DNA from: Collinsella aerofaciens
GTDB taxonomy: Bacteria; Actinomycetota; Coriobacteriia; Coriobacteriales; Coriobacteriaceae
NCBI RefSeq assembly: GCF_028209885.1
Contig: NZ_JAQLEM010000003.1
Coordinates: 43,058 to 107,057, forward strand
Direction of reading: 5' to 3'
Length of the DNA: 64,000 nucleotides
The translations under genes and the position numbers were made by a program. The notes under the pieces are model-generated. The model did no database searches and had not been told where the DNA came from. It worked only from the letters and a program-made list of their open reading frames with translations. This document shows, piece after piece, positions 55,708 through 63,958 of this stretch (the first letter of the stretch is position 1; the number at the start of each line of letters is the position of its first letter).

Positions 55708-55846
55708 TGTCTCGATCTGTAACAAATACTCGGTAAAACGGGGTCTAGATGTTACAGATCGAGACGTTAGTTTTCGGCTGAAATGTTTGTCTAAATCTGT
55801 AACAGCTATGGTTCAAAAACCGGTCCAGACGTTACAGATTGAGATG
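55708..55846 (+). repeat. 59-bp palindromic unit cluster C (2 units plus decayed half)
   Basis: Units at 55708-55766 and 55788-55846, 21 bp apart. Their last base differs from the consensus (GAGACG, GAGATG). A half-copy CCTCATCTGTAAC follows at 55881-55893, close to the copA promoter. Confidence 0.88.
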
Positions 55847-55919
55847 ATTGGTTGGGACGGTCCATCGGCCAACCAACTATCCTCATCTGTAACGAAATGT
55901 CATACATTTCTTTCTGTAC

Positions 55920-55950
55920 TGGACACCCCCAGGGGGTATGGGTGTATAGT
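55920..55950 (+). promoter_or_regulatory. copA promoter with CsoR-type operator
   Basis: TGGACA (55920-55925) and TATAGT (55945-55950) are 19 bp apart. The spacer holds the palindrome ACACCCCCAGGGGGTAT (55923-55939), a G/C-tract inverted repeat like known CsoR operators. The csoR gene lies at the end of the same operon, so copper-relieved repression is expected. Confidence 0.75.
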
Positions 55951-55997
55951 ATCGGCGGGTTAACAATTCCAACACCGAACTACAGAAAGGAGAAGCC

Positions 55998-58337
55998 ATG
56001 GCTCAGGATAAGTTTGACGTGGGCGGTATGACGTGCGCCGCGTGCCAAGCGCACGTGGACCGTGCCGTGAGCAAGCTCGACGGCGTCCAAAGCGTCGCGG
56101 TCAATCTGCTCGCCGGCTCTATGCTGGTGGACTACGACCCTGCGCAGGTCTCCCCCGACGACATCTGCACCGCTGTCGACCGCGCGGGCTACTCGGCCTC
56201 GCCCATCAGCACGGGCACCGACGCTGTCCAAAGCGGAAGTGCGCAAGCCAGGTCCGGCGCCGCCCATATGGAGTCGCCCACCAAAAAGCTGGAGGCCGCC
56301 GCCTCCGCCATGCACACCCGCCTCATCATCTCGATCATCTTCCTCATCCCGCTGTTCTACATAGGCATGGGACACATGCTTGGTTGGCCGCTGCCCGGCA
56401 TTTTCACCGACCATACCCACAGCATGACGCTCGCCCTCACCGAGCTCGTCCTGCTCATCCCCATCGTCTATGTCAACGACGCGTACTTTATCAACGGGTT
56501 TAAATCGCTCGCGCACGGCGCGCCCACCATGGACGCCCTTATTGCCGTGGGCGCCACCGCCTCCATCGCCTGGTCGCTCTACGCCATGTTCATCATGGCC
56601 GACCAGCTAGCCGCGGGTCAGGTCCACGAGGCCATGATGACGGGCATGGACAATCTGTATTTTGAGAGCGCGGGCACGATCCTGTCGCTGGTCACCGTGG
56701 GCAAATACCTCGAGACGCGCAGCAAGTCCAAAACCGGCGGCGCCATCGAGGCGCTCATCGACCTGGCGCCCAAGACCGCGACCGTCGTGGCCGACGACGG
56801 CACCGAGACCGCTGTGGACGTCGACAGCATTCTGCCCGGCCAAGTGCTGCGCATGCGCCCCGGAGAGTCCATCCCTGTCGATGGCGTGGTGCTCGAGGGC
56901 GCTTCGGCCGTGGACGAGAGCGCGCTCACCGGCGAGTCCATCCCCGTGGAAAAGACCGCCGGCGACACCGTCAACGCCGCCACTGTCAACCGTACCGGCT
57001 CGTTTACCTTCCGTGCCACACGCGTGGGCGCCGACACGTCGCTCGCCAAGATTATCCAGCTCGTCGAGGACGCCAACGCCACCGAGGCGCCTATCGCCCG
57101 CATGGCCGACAAAGTCGCCGGCGTGTTCGTGCCCGTGGTGTTCGTGATCTCGGCTGTGACCTTTGCGGTGTGGATGGCACTGACCGGCAGCATAAACGAG
57201 GCGCTCACCTCCGCCGTGGCCGTGCTGGTGATCAGCTGTCCGTGCGCGCTGGGCCTGGCCACGCCCGTCGCCATTATGGTCGGCACCGGCAAGGGCGCCG
57301 AAATGGGCATTCTGTTTAAGAGCGCCGAGGCGCTGGAGAACCTACGCAGCGTGGGCACCGTGGTGCTCGACAAGACGGGCACCGTCACCCGCGGCAAGCC
57401 GGCTGTGACCGATATCACGGTAGCCACGCGCGCTGACGGCTCGCCCGCCATGAGCGAAAAGGCATTGCTCAAGCTGGCCGCTGCGCTGGAGCGCTCAAGC
57501 GAGCACCCGCTGGCCGAGGCGATTATGGCCGAGTGCGAGGCGCGCGGAATCGTCGCACGCATGGTCGAGGACTTTACCGCCGTGCCCGGGCGAGGCGTTA
57601 CGGCACGCGAGGGGCAGAATGTCATCGCCGCCGGCAACGTGCGTCTGATGGACGAGCTGGGCGTGAAGGTTCCCGCCGGCCTTGCCGAACAGTTCGCGGC
57701 CGAGGGCAAGACGCCGCTGTTCTTTGCCAAGAACAGCGAGCTTGTCGGTACCATCGCCGTGGCGGACGAGGTCAAGGAGACGAGCGCCGGGGCCATCGCC
57801 GCACTGCGCTCGCTTGACGTCGACGTGCGCATGCTCACCGGCGACAACCGCGTGACGGCCGAGGCCATCGCCCGCCGCGTGGGGCTGAGCAGCGAACAGG
57901 TCATCGCCGACGTCCTCCCTGCCGACAAGGAGCGCCACGTCCGCGAGCTGCAGGATGTGGGCGGCAAGGTCGCCATGGTGGGCGACGGCATCAACGACTC
58001 CCCCGCCCTGGCGCGCGCCGACGTGGGCCTTGCTATCGGCACCGGCGCCGACATCGCCAAGGAGGGCGCCGACGTGGTTCTCATGCGCAGCGACCTCATG
58101 GACGTCGCCCGCGCCATCGAGCTGTCGCGCGCCACAATTCGCAACATCAAGCAGGACCTGTTCTGGGCGCTGTTCTACAACGGCATCGGCATTCCGCTGG
58201 CGGCGGGCGTGTTCTTCCCCCTCACCGGTTGGCAACTCTCGCCGATGTTTGGCGCCGCGGCCATGAGCCTGTCGAGTGTCTGCGTCGTAAGCAATGCTCT
58301 GCGCCTGCGAACCTTTAAGCCTAAAGTGGCAAAATAG
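55998..58337 (+). CDS. copA: copper-exporting P1B-type ATPase
   Basis: A 779-residue Cu(I) export pump of the cytoplasmic membrane. A single N-terminal metal-binding domain has [13 protein letters not shown]. The membrane metal site is [11 protein letters not shown]. Phosphorylation motif [11 protein letters not shown] motif [10 protein letters not shown] and hinge [15 protein letters not shown] complete the pump. First in an operon with copZ and csoR, and preceded by a CsoR-type operator. ATG 55998 follows AAAGGAG. Confidence 0.95.
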   Translation: MAQDKFDVGGMTCAACQAHVDRAVSKLDGVQSVAVNLLAGSMLVDYDPAQVSPDDICTAVDRAGYSASPISTGTDAVQSGSAQARSGAAHMESPTKKLEAAASAMHTRLIISIIFLIPLFYIGMGHMLGWPLPGIFTDHTHSMTLALTELVLLIPIVYVNDAYFINGFKSLAHGAPTMDALIAVGATASIAWSLYAMFIMADQLAAGQVHEAMMTGMDNLYFESAGTILSLVTVGKYLETRSKSKTGGAIEALIDLAPKTATVVADDGTETAVDVDSILPGQVLRMRPGESIPVDGVVLEGASAVDESALTGESIPVEKTAGDTVNAATVNRTGSFTFRATRVGADTSLAKIIQLVEDANATEAPIARMADKVAGVFVPVVFVISAVTFAVWMALTGSINEALTSAVAVLVISCPCALGLATPVAIMVGTGKGAEMGILFKSAEALENLRSVGTVVLDKTGTVTRGKPAVTDITVATRADGSPAMSEKALLKLAAALERSSEHPLAEAIMAECEARGIVARMVEDFTAVPGRGVTAREGQNVIAAGNVRLMDELGVKVPAGLAEQFAAEGKTPLFFAKNSELVGTIAVADEVKETSAGAIAALRSLDVDVRMLTGDNRVTAEAIARRVGLSSEQVIADVLPADKERHVRELQDVGGKVAMVGDGINDSPALARADVGLAIGTGADIAKEGADVVLMRSDLMDVARAIELSRATIRNIKQDLFWALFYNGIGIPLAAGVFFPLTGWQLSPMFGAAAMSLSSVCVVSNALRLRTFKPKVAK

Positions 58338-58484
58338 GCTCACCATTACGTCCATTTAGAACGGGTTTTCCAGGTGCCCGAGATCGACCTGAAAGAGGAG
58401 CGACGCGTACTTTGGTACGCGAGCGACGGCTTGAAGGTCAAGGTCGAGTGCCTGGGAAAGCCGACACAACAGAGAGGAATACCC

Positions 58485-58706
58485 ATGCGTTACACAATCA
58501 AGACTACCGGCCTCATGTGCGGCCACTGCGACGCCACCGTCGAGACGGCGTTGCTCAACATAGCCGGCGTGACCGACGCCGACGCCGATCATGAGACTCA
58601 GACCGTACAGGTGGAGTGCGCCGACACCGTGACCGCTGAGCAGCTCGCTGCCGCCGTCGAGGACGCCGGCGAGAAGTTCCACGCCCTATCCGTGACCGCC
58701 GCGTAG
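58485..58706 (+). CDS. copZ: copper chaperone CopZ (heavy-metal-associated domain)
   Basis: A 73-residue single HMA domain with the copper-binding LMCGHCDATVE and the usual ferredoxin-like pattern. It should ferry Cu(I) to CopA. It lies about 150 bp after copA; a region of possible coding (58374-58484) upstream has no convincing start. ATG 58485 follows GAGAGGAA. Confidence 0.9.
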   Translation: MRYTIKTTGLMCGHCDATVETALLNIAGVTDADADHETQTVQVECADTVTAEQLAAAVEDAGEKFHALSVTAA

Positions 58707-58732
58707 CAGACGCCGCCTACTGAATCCTCAGA

Positions 58733-58799
58733 AGTTGCGGTGAAATACGGACTGTTGTGCCGCCCTAGGCCTTTAAACGGTCCGTATTTCACCGCAACT
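58733..58799. repeat. inverted repeat, TTGCGGTG family, copy 2
   Basis: Perfect 20-bp arms AGTTGCGGTGAAATACGGAC at 58733-58752 and inverse at 58780-58799. Shares TTGCGGTGnAATA with the element at 9536-9598. It lies inside the copper operon, between copZ and csoR. Confidence 0.85.
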
Positions 58800-58841
58800 G
58801 ACGGGGATATCCGAAAGATCGACCAGAAACGAGGACCCGCC

Positions 58842-59114
58842 ATGATGGCAGACCACAAATCGGTGACCCGCATGCTCAAGACGGCACGCGGCCAGATCGA
58901 CGGCATCTTGCGGATGGTCGAGGAGGACCGCTACTGCGTCGATATTTCCACGCAGCTCATGGCAACGCAGGCGCTCATTGCGCGCATCAACGCCGACGTG
59001 CTCAAGGCGCATATCGAGGGCTGCGTAACTTCGGCAATCGAATCGGGCGACGAAGACCTCAAAGCCGCCAAGCTCGCCGAAATCGAACGCGTCGTCGACA
59101 AGCTCTCCAAGTAA
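58842..59114 (+). CDS. csoR: CsoR-type copper-sensing repressor
   Basis: A 90-residue helical repressor of the CsoR/RcnR family. The Cu(I)-binding set appears as Cys in RYCVDISTQ and His/Cys in LKAHIEGCV, the Cys-His-Cys pattern of copper sensors. It should repress copA-copZ-csoR by binding the operator at 55923-55939. ATG 58842 follows GAGG; a second ATG is at 58845. Confidence 0.92.
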   Translation: MMADHKSVTRMLKTARGQIDGILRMVEEDRYCVDISTQLMATQALIARINADVLKAHIEGCVTSAIESGDEDLKAAKLAEIERVVDKLSK

Positions 59115-59119
59115 TAGGG

Positions 59120-59179
59120 GCATTGGGGACAGGTACGTTTGCACCACCTTGGTGCAGATTAACCTGTCCCCAATGCACC
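59120..59179. repeat. GCATTGGGGACAGG palindrome, copy 2
   Basis: Perfect outer arms GCATTGGGGACAGGT (59120-59134) and inverse (59162-59176), with inner TTTGCACCA/TTGGTGCAGA. Same organisation as 44411-44473. It lies just after csoR. Confidence 0.85.
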
Positions 59180-59226
59180 AAAAGGGGTATAAAGGCGTGC
59201 AGCATATCGAATGAAAGGCAATTCGC

Positions 59227-59700
59227 ATGAATGACTTTATGAAGGGTCGCAACGGCGCCGATGAGCTCACCATCGTGCTGGGCTTCATAGGAATTATTTT
59301 CGCGATGGTCGGATCGATGGCCCACCACCAGTGGCTCAGCTGGATCGCCATCGCCGTAATCGTACTCGGCGTGCTGCGTGGCCTGTCCAAAAACATCGAC
59401 GCCCGCCGCAAAGAGAACGAGGCCTTTGTCGCCACGACCGCCAATGTTCCCGGCTTGGGCAAGTTCGTCGCCAGCTTGGGCAGCGGCGCTGCAGCGGCTA
59501 GCACCTCACGCGCAGCCGGCACCAGTAAGGAAGACTTTGAGCGTGCCAAGCGCACGGCCAAGAAGATGTGGAAGGGTCGCAAGACCACGGCATACCTCAA
59601 GTGCCCCAACTGCGGCCAGATGCTCTCCGTCCCCAAGGGCAAGGGCAAAATCCGCGTCACCTGCCCCAAGTGCCACGCCAAGATGGAAACGCGCTCCTAG
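59227..59700 (+). CDS. small membrane protein with C-terminal zinc ribbon
   Basis: A 157-residue protein. Two membrane segments (LTIVLGFIGIIFAMVG and LSWIAIAVIVLGVLRG) are followed by a basic linker and a zinc ribbon (CPNCGQMLSV, then CPKCHAKME). No known function. The ribbon spacing, CxxC-x15-CxxC, is complete. ATG 59227 follows AAAGGCAATTCGC, a weak ribosome binding site. Confidence 0.75.
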   Translation: MNDFMKGRNGADELTIVLGFIGIIFAMVGSMAHHQWLSWIAIAVIVLGVLRGLSKNIDARRKENEAFVATTANVPGLGKFVASLGSGAAAASTSRAAGTSKEDFERAKRTAKKMWKGRKTTAYLKCPNCGQMLSVPKGKGKIRVTCPKCHAKMETRS

Positions 59701-59721
59701 CCGCTACACCATAGGACAAAT

Positions 59722-59756
59722 AAAAGCCGAGGCCTCGCACTGAGGCCTCGGCTTTT
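59722..59756. terminator. bidirectional terminator between zinc-ribbon and amidohydrolase genes
   Basis: AAAAGCCGAGGCCTC (59722-59736) pairs with its inverse (59742-59756); TTTTTT follows on plus and TTTTATTTG on minus. A second perfect hairpin CAAAGGGAC/GTCCCTTTG lies at 59767-59785. Confidence 0.85.
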
Positions 59757-59791
59757 TTGATTATGGCAAAGGGACCGTCCCTTTGTCACAC

Positions 59792-61162
59792 CTATGCCAC
59801 GCCGTCGCGGGCGAGCTCCTCGGCCAGCGCCTCGGACGGCATGGCCATAATCGCGTCGAGCTCGGCGTCCACCTCGGGAATGCGCTTCACCTTGAGCTTG
59901 CGCGCCAGATCGCCACGGCACATCACGTGCGTCGGCTCACGCAGGGCACACAGATCATCCAGAGGATTCTTGCGCGTCACCAGGATATCGGCTGCCTTGC
60001 CGCACTCGATCGTGCCGGTCTCGCCGCCCAGCCCCAGCAGCTCGGCATTGACCTGTGTGGCCGTGTGCAGCGCAAAGGCATTGCTCACGCCAACGTACTT
60101 GGCAAAGTAAGCCACCTCGCGCCACATGTCGTACTGCGTCACAAACGGGCAGCTCGAGTCCGTGCCCAGACCCACCTTGACGCCGGCATCCAGGGCGGCG
60201 CGGGCGCTCTCAATAATGCCCGAGCATACGATGTCGCCGTTCTTCTTTTGCGTGTCGGTCGAATGGGTCTTCTCCGGATCGAGCAGTACAAACGGCAATG
60301 CGGGGCTGATCGTGCAGGTCACGCTCGGCGCACGCCCCTCAAGCTGCGTGCCCGCGGCACCGCGATACAGCTCCAAAATCTCAGGCGTCATCGGAGCACC
60401 ATGCTCGATCGTGTCAACGCCCGCCTGAAGCGCGGCCTTCACACCTTCGGCACTCTCGACATGGGCCATGACCGGAAGGCCAACCTCGTGCGCCGCCTTG
60501 CACGCCGCGGCGGCAACCTCAACCGGCATGCGAAGCACGCCCGGCTCGCCCACCTCGGTCGCGTCGAACACGCCGCCCGTCACGAACAGCTTGATGACGT
60601 CGGCACCACGCGCATACAAATCGCGCACCTGCTCGGCGGCCTCGGCAGGGCTGTTGGCAACCTGGGCGAACAAGCCCGCGCCGTGGCCACCCGGCACCGT
60701 GACGCCCGTTCCCGGCGCCACCAGGCGAGGACCTTGATACTTGCCGGCATCGATAGCATCGCGCACGGCCAGATCGGCAAACAGCGGATCGCCCGCGCCG
60801 CGCACCGTGGTCACGCCACTTGCCAGTTGTTGTTGGGCGCTGCCCTTAAGAATATGGCGCACGATGGCGCGCCCCACGGGATTATCGAGCTTCTTCATCA
60901 GCGCGCCCGCATCGCCGGCCGAGACAGGCTTGCCCGAACCGCACAGATGCACATGCATATTGATGAGGCCTGGCATGAGATACGCCCCTGCCAGGTCGAT
61001 GACCTCGGCACCTGCAGGCGCCTGCGCCACAGCACTCGGCCCCATCCACGTGATGACACCGCGCTCAACGGCCACGGCCATATCGGGTTGCGGCTCCATA
61101 TGCTCCGAACCATCCAGAATGGTCGCATTGATAAACAACGTGGAACGATCAGCAGACGCCAT
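59792..61162 (-). CDS. amidohydrolase-family metallo-enzyme (imidazolonepropionase/dipeptidase-like)
   Basis: A 456-residue TIM-barrel amidohydrolase. Metal-site motifs: INMHVHLCG (HxH), VIKLFVTGG (bridging Lys), MAHVES and IEHGAP (His), and GLGTDSSCPF (Asp). These fit the group of Xaa-Arg/Xaa-Pro dipeptidases and related carboxypeptidases as much as imidazolonepropionase. Substrate cannot be fixed. ATG 61162 follows GGGAGGAG. Confidence 0.85.
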   Translation of the reverse strand: MASADRSTLFINATILDGSEHMEPQPDMAVAVERGVITWMGPSAVAQAPAGAEVIDLAGAYLMPGLINMHVHLCGSGKPVSAGDAGALMKKLDNPVGRAIVRHILKGSAQQQLASGVTTVRGAGDPLFADLAVRDAIDAGKYQGPRLVAPGTGVTVPGGHGAGLFAQVANSPAEAAEQVRDLYARGADVIKLFVTGGVFDATEVGEPGVLRMPVEVAAAACKAAHEVGLPVMAHVESAEGVKAALQAGVDTIEHGAPMTPEILELYRGAAGTQLEGRAPSVTCTISPALPFVLLDPEKTHSTDTQKKNGDIVCSGIIESARAALDAGVKVGLGTDSSCPFVTQYDMWREVAYFAKYVGVSNAFALHTATQVNAELLGLGGETGTIECGKAADILVTRKNPLDDLCALREPTHVMCRGDLARKLKVKRIPEVDAELDAIMAMPSEALAEELARDGVA

Positions 61163-61310
61163 ATCGAGCTCCTCCCTCACGATTAACTTGAACATTTGTC
61201 CATTATCACCTAATGCAGCGACCTAAAGTCAAGCATATCGGTTAACGGAGGGAAGAGGGGATGTGGGGGACGGAATACGTTGCAGCCCCACCCCAGCAAC
61301 ACCAGGGAAA

Positions 61311-61450
61311 TGTCTCGAACTGTAACAGGTACAGGGTTATTGGGCCCCTTGATGTTACAGATCGAGACATTCGGTCGACGTTTCACCGGTTTGTCTCGAT
61401 CTGTAACAGTTACGAGCTCAAATAACCTCTAAACGTTACAGATTGAGACA
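61311..61450 (+). repeat. 59-bp palindromic unit cluster D (2 units)
   Basis: Units at 61311-61369 and 61392-61450, separated by 22 bp with CGGTCGAC at the same offset as in cluster A. The second unit ends 7 bp before the stop codon of the nuclease-like gene. Confidence 0.9.
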
Positions 61451-61457
61451 AAACCCC

Positions 61458-62534
61458 TCAGCGCCCATACCACTGACGTCTCCACTCCTCAGCCAGATCG
61501 GCCCGCTGTTGAATTCCCGCCAGTCTCATCTTTTCAGCCAGCTTCCCCGGGTTCTTGAGTTCATCAAACGTAAACCGAAGCACCTTGTGCCCGAGCATCG
61601 TCAGATGAGACTCTCGCTGACGTTCTGCCACGAATGGGTCGACCGACCCCCGATCCCCACCATCCTGCAGGGTATACTTTCCCTTCCCGTCGAGCTCGCC
61701 GATGACACATGTCCCATCCTCGAGCCTCCAGAAATAATCAACCCGAAACACCTGGCTCGAATCGAGCGGATCGCGAAACTCCACCTGCAGCTCCGGAACC
61801 GGAAAACCGTATGCAATAAAGAACGCTCGGAACCGAGACTCGCCGCCGTTTTCGGACAGCCCGTCCGCATACGACGCGATCACCTGCGCCCTGCGATACC
61901 CTCGCCTGCCCTCGCAATCGGCGCGGAGGCGCTCGCACAAATCCCCACGTGATACGCCTTTCGCCCGCAGTGCAGAATCGGCAATCGCCAACCCGTAGGA
62001 GAACGGCGCACGCAGCAAGCAATCCTCCACCGTGCGCCAAAACGACGTCACCCGCACGCCATCAACACGCTCGAGCGCGCCCGCCATCTGTGGACGCAAC
62101 AACCTGCACCCGCTGCTCAACGTCACCGAACAACCCGTCTTAACAAGAAAACGCGGCCCAAGCAGATTATTCGGCACCTCCAGACCCCATATCAGTGCGG
62201 CGTCATATCCCCAAAACGCCCAATCGGGATGAAATTCCGCAAGCCCTCTGATAGTCCTCAGTGCTCGCTCCGCTGGCGTCAATGCATCCCAATCATGCTG
62301 AAAACAGAACAGGAACGGCTCGGGCTCCGCGATATCGTCGGTTCCAACATGGCGCCGCAGCCACATGAGCTCGGTATTGTCATGCGTTGCGAGCAGCGCA
62401 CCTTGCTTGGCCGTCTCCGTGAGCCGCGCGAGCATCCTATTCCGCGCCAACGTGTTGCGAGTCGCATGTTTGTGTTTGAGAACGGTATTAGACACTTTCA
62501 TCACCACCACGTCAGACAAATGGACCATCGTCAC
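61458..62534 (-). CDS. DUF559/AbiEi-like protein with PD-(D/E)XK-type nuclease fold
   Basis: About 358 residues. N-terminal part: winged-helix-like (HATRNTLARNRMLARL) as in AbiEi antitoxin-domain proteins of actinobacteria. Middle: RTVEDCLLRAPFSYG then LAIADSALRAKGVS, a family hallmark. C-terminal: a Vsr/DUF559-like nuclease core with GGESRFRAFF (Glu), FRVDYFW (Asp) and GELDGKGKY (E-x-D-x-K), then ERQRESHLTMLGHKVLRFT. GTG 62534 has GGAGG at 5 bp; ATG 62528 is an alternative. Repeat units end 7 bp beyond its stop and begin 19 bp before its start. A DNA nuclease role is inferred, not shown. Confidence 0.65.
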   Translation of the reverse strand: MTMVHLSDVVVMKVSNTVLKHKHATRNTLARNRMLARLTETAKQGALLATHDNTELMWLRRHVGTDDIAEPEPFLFCFQHDWDALTPAERALRTIRGLAEFHPDWAFWGYDAALIWGLEVPNNLLGPRFLVKTGCSVTLSSGCRLLRPQMAGALERVDGVRVTSFWRTVEDCLLRAPFSYGLAIADSALRAKGVSRGDLCERLRADCEGRRGYRRAQVIASYADGLSENGGESRFRAFFIAYGFPVPELQVEFRDPLDSSQVFRVDYFWRLEDGTCVIGELDGKGKYTLQDGGDRGSVDPFVAERQRESHLTMLGHKVLRFTFDELKNPGKLAEKMRLAGIQQRADLAEEWRRQWYGR

Positions 62535-62553
62535 CGTTGCCTCCGCTGACAAA

Positions 62554-62853
62554 TGTCTTGATCTGTAACAGGAAGACCGATTTTTGGCCGCTAGATGTTA
62601 CAGATCGAGATCTTTCGACACCGCGTCCAACCTTTGTCTCGATTTGTAACAGGTAGGTCGAGTTTTGGCCTGTAGATGTTACAGATTGAGACATTCCCCC
62701 AACCAGGTGCCAAACGTCTCGATCTGTAACAGTTAGACGTTCTCCAGCCCCCCAAACGTTACAGATTTAGACAAACCAGCGGCGCCCAAGCGTTCGTCTC
62801 AATCTGTAACAGGTAGACCGGTTTTTTGCCCCTAAACGTTACAGATTGAGACA
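62554..62853 (+). repeat. 59-bp palindromic unit cluster E (4-unit array)
   Basis: Units at 62554-62612, 62635-62693, 62715-62773 and 62795-62853, each 59 bp, with spacers of 22, 21 and 21 bp. The most regular and longest cluster. Arms vary by 1-2 bases; loops are all 25 bp and differ from each other. It lies between the nuclease-like gene and the unknown gene at 62890. Confidence 0.92.
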
Positions 62854-62889
62854 AAGTCAGGGGCAGCAGAGCGACACCAGTAACATCCC

Positions 62890-63597
62890 CTACTCCCACT
62901 CCTGCTCGTAGATGTTGAGCGACTTTACGTACCGCCCCTGGGCGCCCATGATGTCGCGGACCAGACGCAAGAAGAAACTGATGCACGAGGTGTCAAAGCC
63001 ATCCTGCAGGTCCTCCGGATGCACCGCACCAGGCCCATCGACCGCCGTGTCACTCAGGCGTGCGATGTCATACAGATAGAGTTGTCCCGCCGTCAGCCAG
63101 ACATCGTCGACGCAGGCGAGGCGCACCGCAATCGCTCCGTCGCTCCAATGCTCCTTTTGCACGATATGCGGGTCGTAGACATCAAAGCGACGGTCGGCGC
63201 GCGTGTCCTTCAGCGCGACCATACCAGTCGCAGGATCCTTGTCCAAAATGCCAAAGCGCGAGAAATACTGCGTGTCGCGTACCTGCTCGAGCCGCTTGAG
63301 CGAGGCAGGCGAAAGCGATGTCGGCGGCTCTTCAACATACAGCTCGAGCAGCGTCTTGCCATGGCGATAGGGGCGCTCGAAGAGCAGCCAATCGGTAAAT
63401 GCCATGTTGTAGGCCATGATTTCGTTTTGCGAAGGCTCGGTGCAATAGCTGAGCCACGGGTCGACAATGATCTCGAACTGTTCGCGCGCCGGCTCCAAAA
63501 ACTGGAACTTCCGCAGCATCCAAAAATGGGCCATGTCGGCAATATCGTTGCCGACGGCTTCGGCTAGCTGCGCTCGGTCTAAAGCGTGATCAGTCAT
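62890..63597 (-). CDS. hypothetical protein, 235 residues
   Basis: I do not recognise this protein. It is soluble, with no signal peptide or membrane segment, and rich in aromatic residues (FWMLRKFQFLEPAREQFEII, DPWLSYCTEPSQNE). The N-terminal part of about 115 residues is helical; the second half is more beta-like (VWLTAGQLYLYDIARL). ATG 63597 follows GAGGATGCC. Codon use looks like its neighbours, so it is probably a genuine coding sequence. Confidence 0.75.
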   Translation of the reverse strand: MTDHALDRAQLAEAVGNDIADMAHFWMLRKFQFLEPAREQFEIIVDPWLSYCTEPSQNEIMAYNMAFTDWLLFERPYRHGKTLLELYVEEPPTSLSPASLKRLEQVRDTQYFSRFGILDKDPATGMVALKDTRADRRFDVYDPHIVQKEHWSDGAIAVRLACVDDVWLTAGQLYLYDIARLSDTAVDGPGAVHPEDLQDGFDTSCISFFLRLVRDIMGAQGRYVKSLNIYEQEWE

Positions 63598-63958
63598 GGC
63601 ATCCTCCTCAAACTGATGGACCTCAATTTGAGCTTACGAGGAGGGTGGGCAGCCACGACCAGCGCGGGCAAAATAGGCCTCCGGCTGCAAACCAACTGCT
63701 GACCAAACACTTGACGAAAAGCTTGACCGAAAATGCGCACCGCAACAAAACCACAGGTAAACATAGACGGCCAACCCGCCCTTTTGAGCCAGATACCCAC
63801 AGCCACCACAGAAACAACAGGTGACCACAGCCCAAGAAGTCGACAAATGAACACCCGCACGTCGACAAACGAGCAAATCGCTCGCAAAGAGTGTCCCCAA
63901 CGACTAGACAAAAATGACCAGTCGTTGGGTGTTCCTATAGTTTTGTCAACCGTCGGGG
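63598..63958. other. 361-bp gap with a short palindrome
   Basis: No gene is supported. An inverted repeat CCCAACGACT (63896-63905) with AGTCGTTGGG (63920-63929) lies near the right end, flanked by GTGTCC and GTGTTCC. The rest is A/C-rich on the plus strand with no recognisable signal. Confidence 0.5.

Larger units (their letters stand above)
55580..55997. other. 418-bp gap with terminator, repeat cluster C and copper promoter
   Basis: In order: the terminator at 55639-55675, palindromic units at 55708-55846, a decayed half-unit at 55881-55893, and the CsoR-regulated promoter at 55920-55950. The spacer at 55850-55877 carries its own GGTTGG/CCAACC pair. No gene is seen. Confidence 0.6.

Noticed and set aside
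58374-58484. N-terminal extension of CopZ
   Set aside because: The in-frame upstream ATG has no ribosome binding site and the extra residues are not part of the HMA fold; ATG 58485 has GAGAGGAA.
62554-62853. CRISPR array
   Set aside because: Periodicity is CRISPR-like, but each repeated unit is a hairpin with a variable 25-bp loop, arms drift, spacers share motifs between loci, and no cas gene is present.
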